From assembly GCA_036506395.1 (NCBI GenBank), contig DASXRU010000105.1, forward strand, positions 1 to 24,842: 24,842 nucleotides of DNA, in the 5' to 3' direction. The DNA comes from DASXRU01 sp036506395. Lineage in GTDB: Bacteria > Acidobacteriota > Blastocatellia > Pyrinomonadales > Pyrinomonadaceae. Shown piece by piece: positions 22,494 to 24,842 of the stretch. The position numbers and the translations under genes are program-made. Numbering within the stretch: the stretch's first letter is position 1; each line of letters opens with the position of its first letter. The notes beneath the pieces were generated by a model. It did not search any database and was not told the DNA's origin. It worked only from the letters and a program-made list of their open reading frames with translations.

Positions 22494-24842
22494 ATGGAAA
22501 CGTTGTTCAGAGATGTTCGCTACGGAATCAGAAGCTTACTGAAGCGACCAGGCTTTACGGCGATTGCGGTGATTACCCTGGCGCTCGGCATCGGCGCCAA
22601 TACGGCGATCTTCAGTGTCGTCAATGCGGTGCTGCTGCGCCCGTTACCTTACGCTGAGGCAGATGGACTTTTCGTGCCCTGGGGCAGCCGAACCGATCCG
22701 CAAGATCGCACGAACGTGTCGTACCCGGACTTCGTGGATTGGCAAGCGCAGACCAGGACGCTTGAACACGTTGCGGCGTACAACTCGTCGGGAGCGCTGC
22801 TCCGCGAAGGCGACGCCGAACCGGAGCCGATCTCCGGAGCGGCGGTCTCGGCCGATCTCTTCCCATTACTAAAGGTCGCTCCAATATTAGGTCGTCCTTT
22901 CACTCGCGCCGATGATCAGCCCAATGCGCCTCCGGTCATTGTGCTGGGCTATGGCCTATGGCAGCGGCGCTTCAACTCGGATCGCAACATACTCGGCAAG
23001 CAGATCAGACTAGGTAGCACCAGCGCAACCGTCTTAGGGGTCTTGCCCGAAGGCTTCCGCTTTCCAGCGCAGGCGACGAAGACCGAGTTCTTAAGACCAC
23101 TCGCCACTACGCTCGGTGAGCGGATACAGCGACGGAACAGCTATTCACTGCGGGTCCTCGCGCGCCTCAAGCCGGGCGCGACAGCGGCAGCCGCCGAGAG
23201 CGAGATGCGGGCCATCGGCGCAGAACTTGAACGGCAATATCCGGATGAAGGTTTTCGCTTAGGCGCCCGCCTGATTTCTTTGCACGAATCAGTAACCTGG
23301 GGCTCCAGAACCCCGCTGTTAGTCCTGCTGGGCGCGGTTGGCTTTGTGTTGCTGATCGCCTGCGCGAACGTTGCCAACCTGCTGCTTGCGCGAGCCGCCG
23401 CGCGCCACAGAGAGATGGCGATTCGCGCTGCACTCGGCGCGGGCCGGCGACGCGTCGTGCGACAACTTTTGACCGAGAGCTTATTGCTTTCGCTCCTCGG
23501 CGGGGCGCTCGGTTTGCTGGTCGCGTGGTGGGGCGTCCATTTCCTGTTAGCTGCCAGTCCGCTGAACATCCCTCGTTTGAAGGACGTCGGATTGGACACC
23601 AGCGTGCTGGCTTTCACGGCGGTCGTCTCCGTTTTGACTGGTGTGATCTTTGGTCTCGCGCCCGCGTTGCAAGCGAGCCGGGCGGACGTACAGGACGCAC
23701 TCAAAGAGGGTGGGCGCAACGCGGGAGGCAGCGTCGTGCGCAATCGAGTTCGCGCCCTACTGGTGGTGGTGGAGGTTGCGCTCTCGCTGGTGCTGCTGGT
23801 TGGCGCGGGCTTGCTTGGCAAGAGCTTTCTGCTTCTGAGTGAAGTCCGTCCGGGCTTTGAGCCAGAGCACGTTTTGACCACTGACCTCTCGCTGGCCAGG
23901 GCGAAATACCCGAAACCGGAACAACAGCAAGCGGGCTTCGCAGAGATCGTCAGGCGGGTCGAAGCCGTTCCCGGGGTTGAAGCGGCGGCGTTCATCTACC
24001 CGCTACCCTTAGGTGGCGATAGCAACTCGGGTACTTTCCTTATCGCAGGTCGGCCAGCTCTCAGGCCCGAAGATAAACCAACCTCCAACCATCGCACTAT
24101 CAGCCCGGATTATTTCCGCGCGCTCAACATACCGCTTGCCCGCGGTCGCTTCTTCGACGGGCGCGACAATCAGAACGCGCCGCCGGTCATTATCGTCAAC
24201 CAAACTTTTGCCAGACTCTACTTCGCCGGAACGGAGCCGCTGGGCCAACACATCATTGTCGAGGGTGAGCGCGGGGACAACGGCGTGCCTCCTCCACGCG
24301 AGATCATCGGCATAGTCGGAGACGTGCGGCACGAGAGTCTTGATACTGAGTCAGGGGCCGAATACTACGTCCCGTACACACAATCTCCAGAGGCTTTCAT
24401 GAGCCTGGTGGTGCGCTCTTCGGCTGACAACCCCGACAGCCTGGCCACCGGCGTGCGCGGGGCCATCAAGCAGATGGACAAAGACCAGTACGTGGCCGCC
24501 ATTCAGCCGATGACCAAATTAGTCGCCGAGTCCGTCGCGCGCCGTCGTTTCAACGCGCTGCTTACGGGACTGTTCGCCGTGGTGGCATTGCTGTTGGCAT
24601 CGGTCGGTATCTTCGGTGTGTTGAACTACACGGTCGCCCAACGCATTCCGGAGATCGGGTTGCGCGTGGCCCTGGGCGCCCAGACGCGCGACGTCCTGCG
24701 ACTGGTGCTGGGTCAGGGCGTGCGACTGATTCTGTTTGGTCTGGCAGTCGGTCTGGCGGCGTCTTTTGCGCTCACGAGGGTGCTTAGGGGAATGCTCTAC
24801 GGCGTGACCCCGACTGATCCATTAACTTTCGTGGCCGTTTCT
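22494..24842 (+). CDS. Second ADOP-type permease, truncated by the window end
   Basis: The frame from the ATG at 22494 is open to the last base (783 codons read, no stop), so the gene continues beyond the window, probably by about 20-30 codons. It starts METLFRDVRYGIRSLLKRPG, nearly the same as the permease upstream, and repeats the ADOP plan. The first helix is TAIAVITLALGIGANTAIFS, the first FtsX block has LLGAVGFVLLIACANVANLL, the linker helix is LLVVVEVALSLVLLVGAGLL, the second periplasmic domain has TISPDYFRALNIPLARGRFF, and the last block begins FAVVALLLASVGIFGVLNY. The two permeases are clear paralogues with diverged periplasmic domains. No ribosome site is evident because a palindromic element ends 5 nt upstream. 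Confidence 0.88.
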   Translation, partial: METLFRDVRYGIRSLLKRPGFTAIAVITLALGIGANTAIFSVVNAVLLRPLPYAEADGLFVPWGSRTDPQDRTNVSYPDFVDWQAQTRTLEHVAAYNSSGALLREGDAEPEPISGAAVSADLFPLLKVAPILGRPFTRADDQPNAPPVIVLGYGLWQRRFNSDRNILGKQIRLGSTSATVLGVLPEGFRFPAQATKTEFLRPLATTLGERIQRRNSYSLRVLARLKPGATAAAAESEMRAIGAELERQYPDEGFRLGARLISLHESVTWGSRTPLLVLLGAVGFVLLIACANVANLLLARAAARHREMAIRAALGAGRRRVVRQLLTESLLLSLLGGALGLLVAWWGVHFLLAASPLNIPRLKDVGLDTSVLAFTAVVSVLTGVIFGLAPALQASRADVQDALKEGGRNAGGSVVRNRVRALLVVVEVALSLVLLVGAGLLGKSFLLLSEVRPGFEPEHVLTTDLSLARAKYPKPEQQQAGFAEIVRRVEAVPGVEAAAFIYPLPLGGDSNSGTFLIAGRPALRPEDKPTSNHRTISPDYFRALNIPLARGRFFDGRDNQNAPPVIIVNQTFARLYFAGTEPLGQHIIVEGERGDNGVPPPREIIGIVGDVRHESLDTESGAEYYVPYTQSPEAFMSLVVRSSADNPDSLATGVRGAIKQMDKDQYVAAIQPMTKLVAESVARRRFNALLTGLFAVVALLLASVGIFGVLNYTVAQRIPEIGLRVALGAQTRDVLRLVLGQGVRLILFGLAVGLAASFALTRVLRGMLYGVTPTDPLTFVAVS

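Noticed and set aside
23141..23995. A 284-codon minus-strand frame in the second permease
   Set aside because: Its Ser/Thr/Arg/Pro-rich translation is the typical antisense image of an Ala/Leu/Gly/Val-rich membrane protein, and the plus frame carries clear permease motifs.

Overview
The window looks like a chromosomal segment of an Acidobacteriota bacterium, probably class Blastocatellia. This assignment is inferred from gene families and no marker gene was seen. The main grounds are two ~800-residue duplicated MacB-type permeases (the ADOP type, common in Acidobacteria), secreted GH38 and serine-hydrolase proteins, loose operons and many palindromic intergenic repeats. No rRNA, convincing tRNA, CRISPR array or intact insertion sequence was seen.

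Region 1 (1-1118) has the 3' end of a periplasmic serine hydrolase. It is followed by a small gene graveyard: a shortened, frameshifted signal peptidase II gene (lspA) and a RelE/HigB-type toxin remnant with an internal stop.

Region 2 (1134-7635, plus strand) is the most interesting part. An EgtB/SenA-type iron enzyme overlaps by 4 nt a SenB-type glycosyltransferase (TIGR04348 family), which is the selenoneine biosynthesis pair. The same strand continues with a Cys-rich ArsP/DUF318-type permease, a DUF2064 (TIGR04282) enzyme of the kind linked to arsenosugar loci, a GT-C mannosyltransferase and a GT2 glycosyltransferase. The selenophosphate synthetase (SenC/SelD) and hercynine synthase (EgtD) needed for selenoneine are not in the window. 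A palindromic repeat separates the last two genes and supplies the last codons and stop of the GT-C gene.

Region 3 (7659-10032, minus strand) is a compact set: a DoxX membrane protein, a radical SAM/SPASM protein and a lipoprotein-anchored SAM methyltransferase. A 449-bp gap then leads to a plus-strand mercuric-reductase-like flavoprotein (10482-11864) and a 36-codon leftover of a site-2 protease gene.

Region 4 (12086-16500) encodes a secreted discoidin-like beta-sandwich protein and a large secreted GH38 alpha-mannosidase with its metal and nucleophile residues in place. A rho-independent terminator follows.

Region 5 (16913-window end) is an export locus. It has a HlyD/MacA-type adaptor, two tandem ABC ATPases, the last codons of a lost permease, one complete ADOP permease and a second that runs off the window. 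Five different palindromic element types sit at gene junctions through the window, three of them in this locus.
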